A program made the position numbers and the translations under genes. DNA of 16,485 nt from JBHIBC01 sp046758905 (GTDB lineage Bacteria; Acidobacteriota; Polarisedimenticolia; Gp22-AA2). The stretch lies in the NCBI GenBank assembly GCA_046758905.1, contig JBHIBC010000062.1:1-16485 (forward strand), read 5' to 3'. Shown here in pieces: positions 7,274-16,004 of this stretch (positions are counted from its first letter, which is position 1; the number at the start of each line of letters is the position of its first letter). The notes beneath the pieces are model-generated. The model saw only the letters and a list, made by a program, of their open reading frames with translations, was not told the origin of the DNA and did not search any database.

Positions 7274-9847
7274 CTAGCTCCGGGAGGCGCGGCTCGAGGA
7301 GGTCGTGGTCGGGCGGTCGCCGCGGCCCCTCTCGGCGAAGCGGCGGCAGGCGCCCTCGAAGCGCTCCGACAGGTCGCCGCGGACGTCCTCGGGGACGTAC
7401 CCGACCCGCTGCCAGGCGGCCTGCAGTCTCTTCATCTCCTCGGCGGCGCTGCGCCGGCGCGTCTCGGCGCCGGCCCTCCCGCCGATGGTGTTCGAGGCCA
7501 GGGCCTCGACCAGCATCGCGGCCAGGCGCGTCCCGGGCGAGGCGCCGCCGTCGGGCGCGGCCTGGCCGTCGGCCACCAGCCGCTCGGCCCGGGCGCACAG
7601 CTCCTCCATGCGTCGCCGGTTGCGCGCGGCGTCGAGGTCGCTGCCCCTGTAAGCCTCCGGGGAGGCCGCGACCAGGCGTCCGAGCGCCGCGTTGAAGCGC
7701 TCGCCGAGCGGGACCGCGTGCCGCGGGGGCAGAGCCGGGCTCAGCCGCCAGCGCTTCCACAGCGCCAGGAGCGCGGCGGGATCGGCCGGCGGCTCCATCG
7801 CCTCCACCTCGCGGCACAGCGCCGCGCGCTGCTCGACGCTCGCCTCGAGGTCGATCCGGTCGCGGCGCTTGTACCGGTCGAAGAACCGGTCGCAGGCGGC
7901 GTGGAACCTCCTCCAGATCCGCTCCGAATGCTTCCTCCCGACCGGCCCGATCTTCCTCCATTTCGCCTGCAGCCGTTTGATCTGCTCCGCCGTCTCCCTC
8001 CACTGCCGCGACTCGGCGAGCGCTTCGGCCCTCGCGCACAGCGCCTCCTTCGCCTCCAGGTTCGTCACCCACTCCGCCCTGCGCTCGGCCAGGTCCGCCT
8101 TGCGCCGGCCGAAGAAGCGGTCGCAGGCGGAGCGGAACCTCTCCCACAGCTCCTTCTCGCGCCCGCGGGCGGTCGGGCCGACCCCCTTCCACTCGGCCTG
8201 CAGGGCTTTGAGCGCCTCGGAGGTCCCGATCCAGTCGGTCGATGTCGCGAGCGCCTCGGCCCTTACGCACAGGGCCTCCTTCTCCCGCGCCCGGTCGGCC
8301 TGATACGCCTCGAGCCGGGCGCGGATGGCGTCCTGGGCGGCCTTGAACCGCGTCCAGAGCGCCAGCGACCTGTCGCGCGAGGCCCTGCTGGCCGTCTTCC
8401 AGCGCTGCTGCAGATCGTAGAGCTGGCGCGCCGCCGAGGGCGGGTCGTGGAGCCGCACCAGCGCCTCGGCGCGGGCGCACAGGGTCTCCTGCACTCCGGC
8501 GTTCGCCCAGCGCATCCACCGGTCGCTGTCGCGCAGCTCCTGGAGCCGGGGCGAGAGGGCCGCGTGGACCGCCTTCAGGCGGGCGACGATCCGGCGGCGC
8601 TCGCGCGGCCCGGGAAGGGGATCGGGATCCTGGAGCGCCGCCCTCACTTCCCTCGCGCCCCGCTCGGCCTGCCGGAGCGTCAGCGAGTCGGAGGCCAGCA
8701 GCCGCTCGAGGCGCTCGCACAGCTCCTTGAGCCGGGAGCAGTTCTTCCTCCGGGCGCGTTCCTGCTTCTCCCGGCGGGCCCGCTCCGCGGCACTGCGCTC
8801 CGCCTCACTCCTCTTCCTCTCCCAGGCCTCGTGGCGCGCCTGACAATCGCGGCACGCCTCCTCGAACCTCCGGCTCAGCGCCCGGACCTCCTCGCCCTCC
8901 TCCGGGGTCAACCGCTCCCACTCCCAGCGGGCGTCGTCGAGCGCGCGCCGCGCGAGGTCCCCCGTCGCCGACTCGACCTTCTCGCACAGCGCCAGCCGGG
9001 GGGCGAGGTGCTCCGCGTGGTAGGCGGCGGCCTCCTCCTCCCTGCGCCGCGCCTCCGCCAGCCGCGCCCGGTTGTCGGCCAGGCGCTCGCGCGCGGCCCG
9101 GTATCCGGCGTTGAAGCGGTCCTCGAGGTCGTCGTCGACGTCGGGGAGGAGGTCGGTCCAGGCGTCCTTGGCGGCCGAGATCTGGGCCGCCAGCCGCTTG
9201 GTGCCCTCGGCGCGCGCCAGCATCTCGATCGTGCGGCACAGATCGATCTGGGGCCCGCGGTCGGTCCTGCGGGGGCCGGGGCGCGGGGCGCCGGCGGTCC
9301 CGTCGCCGCCGCGCAGCATGGTGCGGGCCCGGTGGGCCGCCGCCCGGCAGCGGGCGCGCTGCGCCACGGTCTCGAGCAGGGCGGGATCCTCGAGGCGCTC
9401 GAGCGCCGCCAGGGCGACCTCGCTGTAGGGCGATTTGAGCGCCACCATCCCGAGCTCGGCCTGATCCCGGACGGCCTCGAGCGCCTCCAGGCGGCAGGCG
9501 GCGTGCTCTGCGTGTCGCGCGACCGACCCCAGCGCCCGGGCATCGGCCAGCCGCCCGAGCGCGGCGCGGCTGACCGCCTCGCAGCTCGCCGACCGCGCCA
9601 CGGCAAGGATCCGCTTCGGGCCGGTCAGGGCGGCGAGGGCCTCGAGGCCCTTCGCCTCCTCCTCGCTCTCGAGCGCGATCCCCAGGAGCGCGTCGGCCGC
9701 CTCCTCCCGCACGCGCTCGTCGGGATCGGTCCGGGCGATCCCCGCCAGAAGGGAGGGATCGGTCAGGCCGGAGACCGCCTCCCGCCGGACGCTCGGGTCG
9801 GGGTCCTTCCAGCCCGGATGGGGCCGAAAACGGTCCAACAGGCGCAC
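7274..9847 (-). CDS. HEAT-repeat and multi-DUF349 protein
   Basis: 857 residues, highly charged and helical. Residues about 10-180 contain HEAT-like helical pairs (DPSVRREAVSGL, DERVREEAADALLG and similar). The remainder is a string of DUF349 units, each with a conserved LQ..W and a following W..F..A.D.FF: clear copies start near residues 479 (LQQRWK), 549 (LQAEWKGVGP), 626 (LQAKWRKIGP) and 808 (LQAAWQRVGY), with degenerate ones near 225 and 720. A charged coiled coil lies at about 250-400. DUF349 has no settled function. The start is GTG 9847, with GGAG eight bases upstream. The gene follows the pseudouridine synthase by 21 bases on the same strand, so the two are probably co-transcribed. 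The C-terminus is short and basic/Ser-rich. Domain assignment is good; role unknown. Confidence 0.85.
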   Translation of the reverse strand: MRLLDRFRPHPGWKDPDPSVRREAVSGLTDPSLLAGIARTDPDERVREEAADALLGIALESEEEAKGLEALAALTGPKRILAVARSASCEAVSRAALGRLADARALGSVARHAEHAACRLEALEAVRDQAELGMVALKSPYSEVALAALERLEDPALLETVAQRARCRAAAHRARTMLRGGDGTAGAPRPGPRRTDRGPQIDLCRTIEMLARAEGTKRLAAQISAAKDAWTDLLPDVDDDLEDRFNAGYRAARERLADNRARLAEARRREEEAAAYHAEHLAPRLALCEKVESATGDLARRALDDARWEWERLTPEEGEEVRALSRRFEEACRDCQARHEAWERKRSEAERSAAERARREKQERARRKNCSRLKELCERLERLLASDSLTLRQAERGAREVRAALQDPDPLPGPRERRRIVARLKAVHAALSPRLQELRDSDRWMRWANAGVQETLCARAEALVRLHDPPSAARQLYDLQQRWKTASRASRDRSLALWTRFKAAQDAIRARLEAYQADRAREKEALCVRAEALATSTDWIGTSEALKALQAEWKGVGPTARGREKELWERFRSACDRFFGRRKADLAERRAEWVTNLEAKEALCARAEALAESRQWRETAEQIKRLQAKWRKIGPVGRKHSERIWRRFHAACDRFFDRYKRRDRIDLEASVEQRAALCREVEAMEPPADPAALLALWKRWRLSPALPPRHAVPLGERFNAALGRLVAASPEAYRGSDLDAARNRRRMEELCARAERLVADGQAAPDGGASPGTRLAAMLVEALASNTIGGRAGAETRRRSAAEEMKRLQAAWQRVGYVPEDVRGDLSERFEGACRRFAERGRGDRPTTTSSSRASRS

Positions 9848-9868
9848 TTGCAGGGCTCCGTGAGGCCT

Positions 9869-10867
9869 CTATTGTAGCGCGGCTCCCGCCCGCAGCGGCG
9901 GCGGGGGCGGGCAGCAGAGCGCGACCGGCCGGCCCGAGGCGGGATGGGGGAAAGCGAGCCGCCCGGCGTGGAGCAGGAAGCCGATCTCTCCCGGCCGGCC
10001 GCGGCGCGCCCGATCCGGCGCCCCTCCCGCGAGGTACAGCCGATCCCCCACCAGAGGGTGTCCGGCCGCGGCCAGGTGGATGCGCGCCTGGTGCGGCCGC
10101 CCGCTCGCGAGCGTGATCTCGACCAGCGACGCGGCCCCGCGCCGCTCGAGGACGCGCACCCGGCTGCGCGCCGGCTTCCCCTCGGGCGCGGCCGCGTGCA
10201 CCGTCCCGAGCGGGGGGAAGGGGACCGGGCCGATCGGCACCTCGACGGCGAACTCGTCCGGCCCCGGCGAGCCGACGACCAGCGCCCGGTAGACCCTCAG
10301 CGCCCGGCCGTCCCGCCAGGCGGCGGCGAGCCGACTTCGGGCCAGCCCGGTCCGGGCGAACAGGACCAGGCCGGTGCCGCCCCGGTCGAGGCGATGGACC
10401 GGGCTGGCGCCGGGGTCGCGGCGCCGGACCAGCGAGAGGAGCGTGTGCCGCAGGAAGCCGCCGGACGGCAGGGTCGGCAGGCCGCACGGCTTGGCCACCG
10501 CCAGGAGGTGCTCGTCTTGGTAAAGGACCGCGTAGGCGAGCGGCGCGTCCGGCTCGCGCCACGGGGGGCGCCTCCAGACCAGGCTCTGCCCGGCGCGCAG
10601 GCGCGTCCCGGGCGACGCCGGAGCGTCGTCGAGCGCGACGCGTCCCCGCACGATCCTCCTCCGCCAGGTCTCCCACGACGAGTGCGGGTAGCGCAGCGCC
10701 AGGTAATCGACGAGGCGGAGGCCTCTCGCCACGCGGCCGAGCCGCTCCCGGTAGTCGAAGCCCCGGTTCAACGCGCCGTCCGTCGAGGCCACCCCCAAAC
10801 CATACGCCGATCGGGACGCTCCGCGAAACCCGGGCGCGCGGTGTTTACTCGCCGCCGCTTTGCGCAT
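9869..10867 (-). CDS. RluA-family pseudouridine synthase
   Basis: 332 residues from ATG 10867. An S4-like RNA-binding segment (RLVDYLALRYPHSSWETW, with RIVRGRVALDD) precedes the catalytic domain. The active-site motif is PVHRLDRGGTGLVLFART, with Asp at about residue 161; the usual form is HRLDxxTSG, so this enzyme has GGTG instead of DTSG. LVEITLASGRPHQARIHLAAAGHPLVGDRLY is the second family block, split here by the basic and hydrophobic faces of the core. It isomerises uridine to pseudouridine in rRNA or tRNA; the target base cannot be told. The start is uncertain: no strong ribosome binding site precedes ATG 10867, and TTG 10798 or GTG 10792, closer to the S4 region, are possible. The first 30 residues are not family-like and lie over the opposing promoter. 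Confidence 0.88.
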   Translation of the reverse strand: MRKAAASKHRAPGFRGASRSAYGLGVASTDGALNRGFDYRERLGRVARGLRLVDYLALRYPHSSWETWRRRIVRGRVALDDAPASPGTRLRAGQSLVWRRPPWREPDAPLAYAVLYQDEHLLAVAKPCGLPTLPSGGFLRHTLLSLVRRRDPGASPVHRLDRGGTGLVLFARTGLARSRLAAAWRDGRALRVYRALVVGSPGPDEFAVEVPIGPVPFPPLGTVHAAAPEGKPARSRVRVLERRGAASLVEITLASGRPHQARIHLAAAGHPLVGDRLYLAGGAPDRARRGRPGEIGFLLHAGRLAFPHPASGRPVALCCPPPPPLRAGAALQ

Positions 10868-10872
10868 ACACT
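10844..10872 (+). promoter_or_regulatory. Sigma-70-like promoter of the M13 peptidase gene
   Basis: TTTACT (10844-10849), a 17-base spacer and TACACT (10867-10872) match the -35/-10 layout with four of six bases at each element. Transcription would begin near 10879, giving a leader of about 30 bases that contains GGGAG at 10896-10900, eight bases before ATG 10909. It lies over the 5' end of the divergent pseudouridine synthase frame, which hints that the real start of that gene may be further in. Confidence 0.5.
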
Positions 10873-10908
10873 TCAGCGTTTCCAACCGACACGTCGGGAG
10901 ATGCCGCC

Positions 10909-12990
10909 ATGTCCCTGTCGACGCGACCCCTCATCGCCTCCCTGCTCGTGCTGCTGGCCCTCGTTCCCGCCGGGTGCCGGGCGCCCTCCGGCCCGGGCCC
11001 CGCGGCGCGCGCGACCCCCGGCTTCGACATCGAGGCCATCGACCGAAGCGTCGATCCCTGCGACGATTTCTATCAGTACGCCTGCGGCAACTGGATCGCC
11101 AACAACCCGATCCCGCCCGACCGGGGCGTCTACACCCGCTTCTCCGAGCTGCAAGAGCGCAACCTGGCGATCCTGCGCGACATCCTCGAGCAGGCCCGGC
11201 AGCCCGACCCGGGGCGCAGCCCCGCGGAACGGCTGATCGGCGACCTGTACGCCGCCTGCATGGACGAGGACGGCGTCGAGGAGAGGGGCGCCGCGCCCCT
11301 GCGGGCCGATCTGGACCGCATCGACGCGATGACCTCGAAGGACGAGCTGGCGTCGGTCATCGCCCGCCTGCACGCGGGCGGGCTGAACTCCGTGCCGTCG
11401 TTCGGGCGGGCGCCCACCGTGCTGTTCGGCTTCGAGTCCGAGCAGGACTTCAAGGACGCCACCTCGCAGATCGCCGCCGTCGATCAGGGCGGTCTCGGGC
11501 TGCCCGACCGCGATTACTACCTCAAAGAGGACGACAGATCGCGGGAGACGCGCGACAAGTACCGCGAGCACGTGCGCGCGATGTTCGCGCTGCTGGGGGA
11601 GCGGCCCGAGCGCGCCGCCGAGCAGGCGGGGGCGGTCATGGAGGTCGAGACGGCCCTGGCCAGGGCGTCGCTCGATCTGGTCAGCCGGCGCGACCCGGCC
11701 AAGATCTACCACAAGATGACGCGGGCCGGGCTGGCCGCCCTGGCGCCGTCCTTCTCGTGGGAGTCCTACTTCGAGTCGCTCGGCGCGCCGCCGATCGGGA
11801 GCCTCAACGTGCGGGTGCCCGATTTCTTCAAAGGGGTGGAGGCGCTGATCAGGGAGATCCCGCTCGAGAGCCTGAAGAGCTATCTCCGCTGGCAGGTGGC
11901 GCGCATCACGGCGCCGCTGCTCTCGTCGCCCTTCGTCAACGCCAACTTCGAGTTCTACGGCAAGACCCTCGGGGGGGCGAAGGAGCTGCGGGCGCGCTGG
12001 AAGAGGTGCGTGCAGCTGGTCGACGCCAACTTGGGCGAGGCCCTCGGCAGGCCGTACGTGGAGAGGACCCTGGGCGCCGAGGGGAAGGAGCGCACCCTGC
12101 GGATGGTCCGCGCGCTCGAGCGCGCGCTCGAGAAGGACATCGAGGAGCTGCCGTGGATGAGCGACGCGACCAAGCGGCGCGCGCTCGAGAAGCTGCACGC
12201 GATCACCAACAAGATCGGCTACCCGGACGAGTGGCGCGACTACGGCAGCATCCGCATCGACCGGGGGGATCTCGTCGGCGACGTCCGCCGCTGCCGGAGC
12301 TTCGAGATGAAGAGGTGGCTGGACAAGATCGGCAAGCCCGTCGATCCCGACGAGTGGTTCATGTCGCCGCCGACCGTCAACGCCTACTACGATCCGCAGA
12401 TGAACAACATCAACTTCCCGGCGGGGATCCTGCAGCCGCCGTTCTACGACAACGCCATGGACGACGCGGTCAACTTCGGCGGCATCGGCATGGTGATCGG
12501 ACACGAGCTGACCCACGGGTTCGACGATCAGGGGCGGCAGTTCGACGCCGCCGGGAACCTGCATGACTGGTGGACCGAGGAGGACGACGCCCGCTTCCGC
12601 GAGCGCGCCGAGTGCTTCGTCGAGCAATACGCGGGCTACACCGCGGTCGACGAGCTGAAGCTGAACGGCCGGCTCACCCTCGGGGAGAACGTCGCCGACA
12701 ACGGCGGCCTGCGGATCGCCTTCGCGGCCCTGGCGGACACCCTCGGCGGCCGCCCGGCGGAGCCGATCGACGGGTTCACCCCGGCGCAGCGCCTGTTCCT
12801 CGGGAACGCTCAGGTCTGGTGCGCCAACGTCTCCGAGGAGGCGGCCCGCCTGCGCGCGCAGACCGACCCCCACTCGCTGTACCGGTACCGCGTGAACGGC
12901 GTGATCTCGAACATGCCGGAGTTCCGGGAGGCGTTCGGCTGCGAGGAGGGCGACCCGATGGTCCGCGAGGCCGCCTGCCGGGTGTGGTGA
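10909..12990 (+). CDS. pepO: M13-family (neprilysin/PepO-like) zinc metallopeptidase lipoprotein
   Basis: 693 residues, the normal length for bacterial M13 peptidases. The N-terminus is a lipoprotein signal with lipobox LVPAGC and lipidated Cys23, so the enzyme should be membrane-anchored outside the cytoplasm. The family start SVDPCDDFYQYACGNWIANN is followed by the large helical M13_N domain. The catalytic domain has NAYYDPQMNNINFPAGILQ, the zinc site HELTH (532-536) with catalytic Glu533, and ENVADNGG (593-600) whose Glu593 is the third zinc ligand. It ends in the typical Cys-Arg-Val-Trp. It should cleave short to medium peptides and could feed the amino-acid transporters encoded nearby. 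GGGAG eight bases before the ATG and an upstream promoter support the start. The gene symbol is a family-level label, not proven orthology. Confidence 0.95.
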   Translation: MSLSTRPLIASLLVLLALVPAGCRAPSGPGPAARATPGFDIEAIDRSVDPCDDFYQYACGNWIANNPIPPDRGVYTRFSELQERNLAILRDILEQARQPDPGRSPAERLIGDLYAACMDEDGVEERGAAPLRADLDRIDAMTSKDELASVIARLHAGGLNSVPSFGRAPTVLFGFESEQDFKDATSQIAAVDQGGLGLPDRDYYLKEDDRSRETRDKYREHVRAMFALLGERPERAAEQAGAVMEVETALARASLDLVSRRDPAKIYHKMTRAGLAALAPSFSWESYFESLGAPPIGSLNVRVPDFFKGVEALIREIPLESLKSYLRWQVARITAPLLSSPFVNANFEFYGKTLGGAKELRARWKRCVQLVDANLGEALGRPYVERTLGAEGKERTLRMVRALERALEKDIEELPWMSDATKRRALEKLHAITNKIGYPDEWRDYGSIRIDRGDLVGDVRRCRSFEMKRWLDKIGKPVDPDEWFMSPPTVNAYYDPQMNNINFPAGILQPPFYDNAMDDAVNFGGIGMVIGHELTHGFDDQGRQFDAAGNLHDWWTEEDDARFRERAECFVEQYAGYTAVDELKLNGRLTLGENVADNGGLRIAFAALADTLGGRPAEPIDGFTPAQRLFLGNAQVWCANVSEEAARLRAQTDPHSLYRYRVNGVISNMPEFREAFGCEEGDPMVREAACRVW

Positions 12991-13069
12991 GGGCCTGCGC
13001 CGCGCGGACTGCGGCCCGGGGAGCGGGAGGCGCCCCGGCGGCGGGACCGCGGCCGCTTGCCGGCTCGGT

Positions 13070-14443
13070 TCAGCCTCCCGCCCGCGCCCCGCGGGCGACC
13101 AGCCGGTAGGCCGGGACGCCGGCGGCCACGGTGAGCAGCGCCAGCAGCGAAGGGCCCGGCCGGGTGACGAGGACGGCGAGCAGCAGGAGCGCGCCCGCCA
13201 GGAGGTAGAAGGCCGGGACCAGGGGATAGCCCCAGGCCCGGTACGGCCGCTCGCGCGCCGGCTCCCGCCGCCGCAGGACGAACAGGCCCGCGACCGCCAG
13301 CCAGGGGAAGATCCCCAGCGCGAACCCGATGTAGGTCAGCAGCTGCTCGAAGGTCCCGCTCAGGATCATGAGGGCGGCGCAGCCGCCCTGCAGGAGGATG
13401 GAGGCCGCGGGCGTCTCGAACCGCGGGTGGACGCGCGCCGCGAAGCGGAAGAAGAGCCCGTCCAGGGCCATGGCGTAGTACACCCTCGGGCCGATCAGGA
13501 TGTACGCGCTCAGCGAGGAGAGCAGCGACAGGCCGATGAGCAGGGCGAGCGCGGTCGCGGCGCCCGCCCCGAACAGGTGCCTGGCCGCCGCCTCGCCCAC
13601 CGCGATGGTGCCGGCCAGCTCCGGCGCGGGCGCCGCGAAGAAGAACAGCAGGTTGACGGCGAGGTAGATCGCCGTCACCGCCAGCGTTCCGAGCAGCAGC
13701 GAGCGCGGCAGGTTGCGTTGCGGCCGCACCATCTCTCCCGCGAGGTAGGCGGACGCGTTCCAGCCGCTGTAGGCGAACATGGCGTACAGGAGCGCGACCC
13801 CGGCCTGGTCCCACCGGCCGCGGCTCCAGAATGCCCCGCCGGGATCGAGGAACGCCCAGCTCCCGGCGCCGGCGGCGAACCCGACCGCCAGCATCCCGCC
13901 GATCAGCAGCAGCTTCAGGCCGGTCAGGACGTTCTGCGCCACGGCCCCGGAGCGCAGGCCGCGGTGGTGGACCGCGGTGAGCGCGGCGACGACCGCGAGG
14001 GCCAGCCCCTTCTCGGCGGGCCACGCCGCGGGGATCGCGCCGGCGGCGGACAGGTAGGTCGCGATGGCCACGCCGGTGGCGGCGATCGGCGCCGAGAAGC
14101 CGACGAAGAAGCTGATCCAGCCCGACAGGAACCCGGCCAGCGGGCCGTAGATCTCCCGCAGGTAGACGTACTCGCCTCCCGCGCGCGGCATCATGGTGGC
14201 TAGCTCGGCGTACGACAGCGCGCCGCACGCCGCGATCGCCCCGCCGGCGATCCAGCAGGCGAACACGAGCCAGCCGCTCTCGAGGCGCGCGAGCATCAGG
14301 CCGGTGGTGGTGAAGATCCCGGTCCCGATCATGTTCGCCACGACCACGGCGGTGGCGGTGCCCAGGCCCAGCCGCCTGCGCAGGGCGGCGCCCGGCGTGG
14401 GGCCCGGGGGCCTCGCCTCGGAAGATGGCCCGTGATCCGGCAT
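13070..14443 (-). CDS. APC-superfamily amino acid permease
   Basis: 457 residues with about 12 hydrophobic segments. The first membrane helix carries the APC substrate/sodium-site motif MIGTGIFTTTG (38-48). MPRAGGEYVYLREIYGP follows after helix 2-3, and the block WNASAYLAGEM lies in the middle, both typical of amino-acid permeases of the LAT/APA type. The protein should take up or exchange an amino acid by proton coupling or antiport; the substrate cannot be told. The N-terminal 20 residues are Pro-rich and hydrophilic. ATG 14443 has only a distant purine-rich stretch upstream. The gene follows the DAACS symporter by 51 bases on the same strand, so the two are probably one transcript. It converges on the peptidase gene, with 79 GC-rich bases between and no clear terminator. 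Confidence 0.92.
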   Translation of the reverse strand: MPDHGPSSEARPPGPTPGAALRRRLGLGTATAVVVANMIGTGIFTTTGLMLARLESGWLVFACWIAGGAIAACGALSYAELATMMPRAGGEYVYLREIYGPLAGFLSGWISFFVGFSAPIAATGVAIATYLSAAGAIPAAWPAEKGLALAVVAALTAVHHRGLRSGAVAQNVLTGLKLLLIGGMLAVGFAAGAGSWAFLDPGGAFWSRGRWDQAGVALLYAMFAYSGWNASAYLAGEMVRPQRNLPRSLLLGTLAVTAIYLAVNLLFFFAAPAPELAGTIAVGEAAARHLFGAGAATALALLIGLSLLSSLSAYILIGPRVYYAMALDGLFFRFAARVHPRFETPAASILLQGGCAALMILSGTFEQLLTYIGFALGIFPWLAVAGLFVLRRREPARERPYRAWGYPLVPAFYLLAGALLLLAVLVTRPGPSLLALLTVAAGVPAYRLVARGARAGG

Positions 14444-14494
14444 GGCGTGGTCGCGCCCTCCAGCCGCCGCCGCGCTGCCGCAGCGCCGTCGCCC

Positions 14495-15874
14495 CTAGCC
14501 CGTCGCGGCCGTCCCGGGGGGGAAGAGCACGGCCTCGTCGATCTCGGCCTCGGTGTGGGCGATGGCCACCGTCCCCATCGTGTCGCTCCAGACGTTGACC
14601 ACCGTGCGGCACATGTCCAGCGGCCTGTCGACCGCCCACAGGAGGGCGGTCAGCCCCACCGGGAGGCCCACCGCCTGGAAGATGATGACCATCATGACCA
14701 GCCCCGCGTGGGGGATACCGGCGGCCCCGATGCTCACCAGAAGCGCCAGCAGGACGATGGTGAGCTGGCCGGCGGGCGTCAGCGTGAACTCCGGGTTGGC
14801 GGTGGCGTAGACCTGGGCGACGAACAGCGTCGCGACGCACTCGTACAGAGCCGTGCCGTCCATGTTGACCGTCGCGCCCAGCGGCAGCACGAAGCTCGAG
14901 ATCTTGTTCGACACGCCCACGCCCTTCTCCACCCTCTCCAGCGTGACCGGCAGGGCGCCCGAGCTGGAGGCGGTCGAGAACGCCGTCAGGAGCGCGGGGC
15001 TCATCGCCCGCATGATCAGGTAGGGGTTGCGCCGCGTGAGGAGCCAGAACAGAAGCGGCAGCGTCGCCAGGAAGTGCACGGCCAGGGCCCCGGCCACCGT
15101 GCCGGCGTAGCCGAGCAGGTCGATGAAGACGCCCGGACCGGTGGAGGCGACCAGCCGGGCGATCAGGGCGGCTATCCCCACCGGGGCCAGCGAGATCACG
15201 AACGTGGTCATCCGCATCATGACCTCGAACAGCCCCTTGAAGAACGACTCGACCGGGGCGCGCCGTGCGGGCTCCGTCGCCAGCAGGAAGACGCCGAACA
15301 GGATGGAGAAGAGAATGACCGGCAGCAGATCGAAGCGGGCCGCCGAGGCCACGAGATTGTCCGGGACCATGGCCAGGACGAAGTCCCATGCCGACTCGGG
15401 AGGCGACGGCGGCGCGCCGCCGGCGGGCAGGGGCAGCGCCCGCCCGCGCCCCGGCCCCAGGAGGTTGATGAGGGCGAGCCCCGTCAGGATGGCCAGCAGG
15501 CTGGTGGTGACGTACCAGGCGGCAGTCTTCCCCCCGACTTTTCCCAGGCGCCGGAAGTCACCCATTCCCGCCACGCCGCAGACCAGGGACGAGAGCACCA
15601 GCGGGATGACCACCATCTTCAGAAGCTTGAGGAAGAGCCCCGCCAGGCCGTGCGCGGCACCTCCCCAGGCCGTGGCCCTGAACCGGGCGTCGACGGCGGC
15701 CTGGATCCGCTTGGCCTGAGCCGCCTCCTGCTCGGGCGCCCACCTCGGCCCGAGCACCTCCAGCTTCGCCGCGCGCTCGAACTCGGCGAAGTAGGCGAGG
15801 TTCAGCCAAGTTCCCCAGGCAGCGCCGAGCACGATCCCGATGAAGATCCACCAGTGCAGCCTCACGCGCCGCAT
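14495..15874 (-). CDS. Dicarboxylate/amino acid:cation symporter (DAACS, GltP/DctA-like)
   Basis: 459 residues with about eight membrane helices and two re-entrant loops expected for the family. Signature motifs are clear: KMVVIPLVLSSLVCGVAG early on, SSSGALPVT (303-311) in the first hairpin loop, and NMDGTALYE (337-345) in helix 7, which builds the sodium and substrate sites. Substrates are glutamate, aspartate, neutral amino acids or C4-dicarboxylates; the sequence does not decide. A hydrophilic insertion of about 40 residues after helix 1 (about 25-70) is longer than in many relatives. The ATG at 15874 has AAGG five to six bases upstream. It is the first gene of the two-transporter unit. 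I see no convincing promoter in the 120 bases upstream. Confidence 0.93.
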   Translation of the reverse strand: MRRVRLHWWIFIGIVLGAAWGTWLNLAYFAEFERAAKLEVLGPRWAPEQEAAQAKRIQAAVDARFRATAWGGAAHGLAGLFLKLLKMVVIPLVLSSLVCGVAGMGDFRRLGKVGGKTAAWYVTTSLLAILTGLALINLLGPGRGRALPLPAGGAPPSPPESAWDFVLAMVPDNLVASAARFDLLPVILFSILFGVFLLATEPARRAPVESFFKGLFEVMMRMTTFVISLAPVGIAALIARLVASTGPGVFIDLLGYAGTVAGALAVHFLATLPLLFWLLTRRNPYLIMRAMSPALLTAFSTASSSGALPVTLERVEKGVGVSNKISSFVLPLGATVNMDGTALYECVATLFVAQVYATANPEFTLTPAGQLTIVLLALLVSIGAAGIPHAGLVMMVIIFQAVGLPVGLTALLWAVDRPLDMCRTVVNVWSDTMGTVAIAHTEAEIDEAVLFPPGTAATG

Positions 15875-15990
15875 CGCCGCCTTTTAGCCTATTCCGGCAC
15901 GGGAGCGCAAACGGGGCGGGTCGGGCTCTCGCGAGCGGCGGGCGTCCCGGCCCTGCGGCGGCGTGGGCGCCTCCGCGGCCCCGGTGCCCA

Positions 15991-15999
15991 TGCTATAAT
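15991..15999 (+). promoter_or_regulatory. Extended -10 promoter of the candidate small RNA
   Basis: TGCTATAAT is a consensus TATAAT (15994-15999) with the TG of an extended -10. No good -35 lies 16-18 bases upstream, which extended -10 promoters can tolerate. A start near 16005 is predicted. Such an AT element is conspicuous in this GC-rich gap. Confidence 0.65.
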
Positions 16000-16004
16000 T
16001 CGGG

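Noticed and set aside
9871..9876. TACAAT on the minus strand, like a -10 for the DUF349 gene
   Set aside because: No -35 at the right distance, and it overlaps the stop codon of the gene just upstream. A shared transcript is simpler.
7718..9877. Long plus-strand open frame opposite the DUF349 gene
   Set aside because: Product is Arg/Pro/Leu/Gly-rich without domains. It is the mirror of a real, domain-bearing gene on the minus strand in high-GC DNA.
12810..15389. Long minus-strand open frame spanning both transporters
   Set aside because: Lies out of frame with the two clear transporters and encodes Arg/Gly/Pro-rich sequence without membrane helices.
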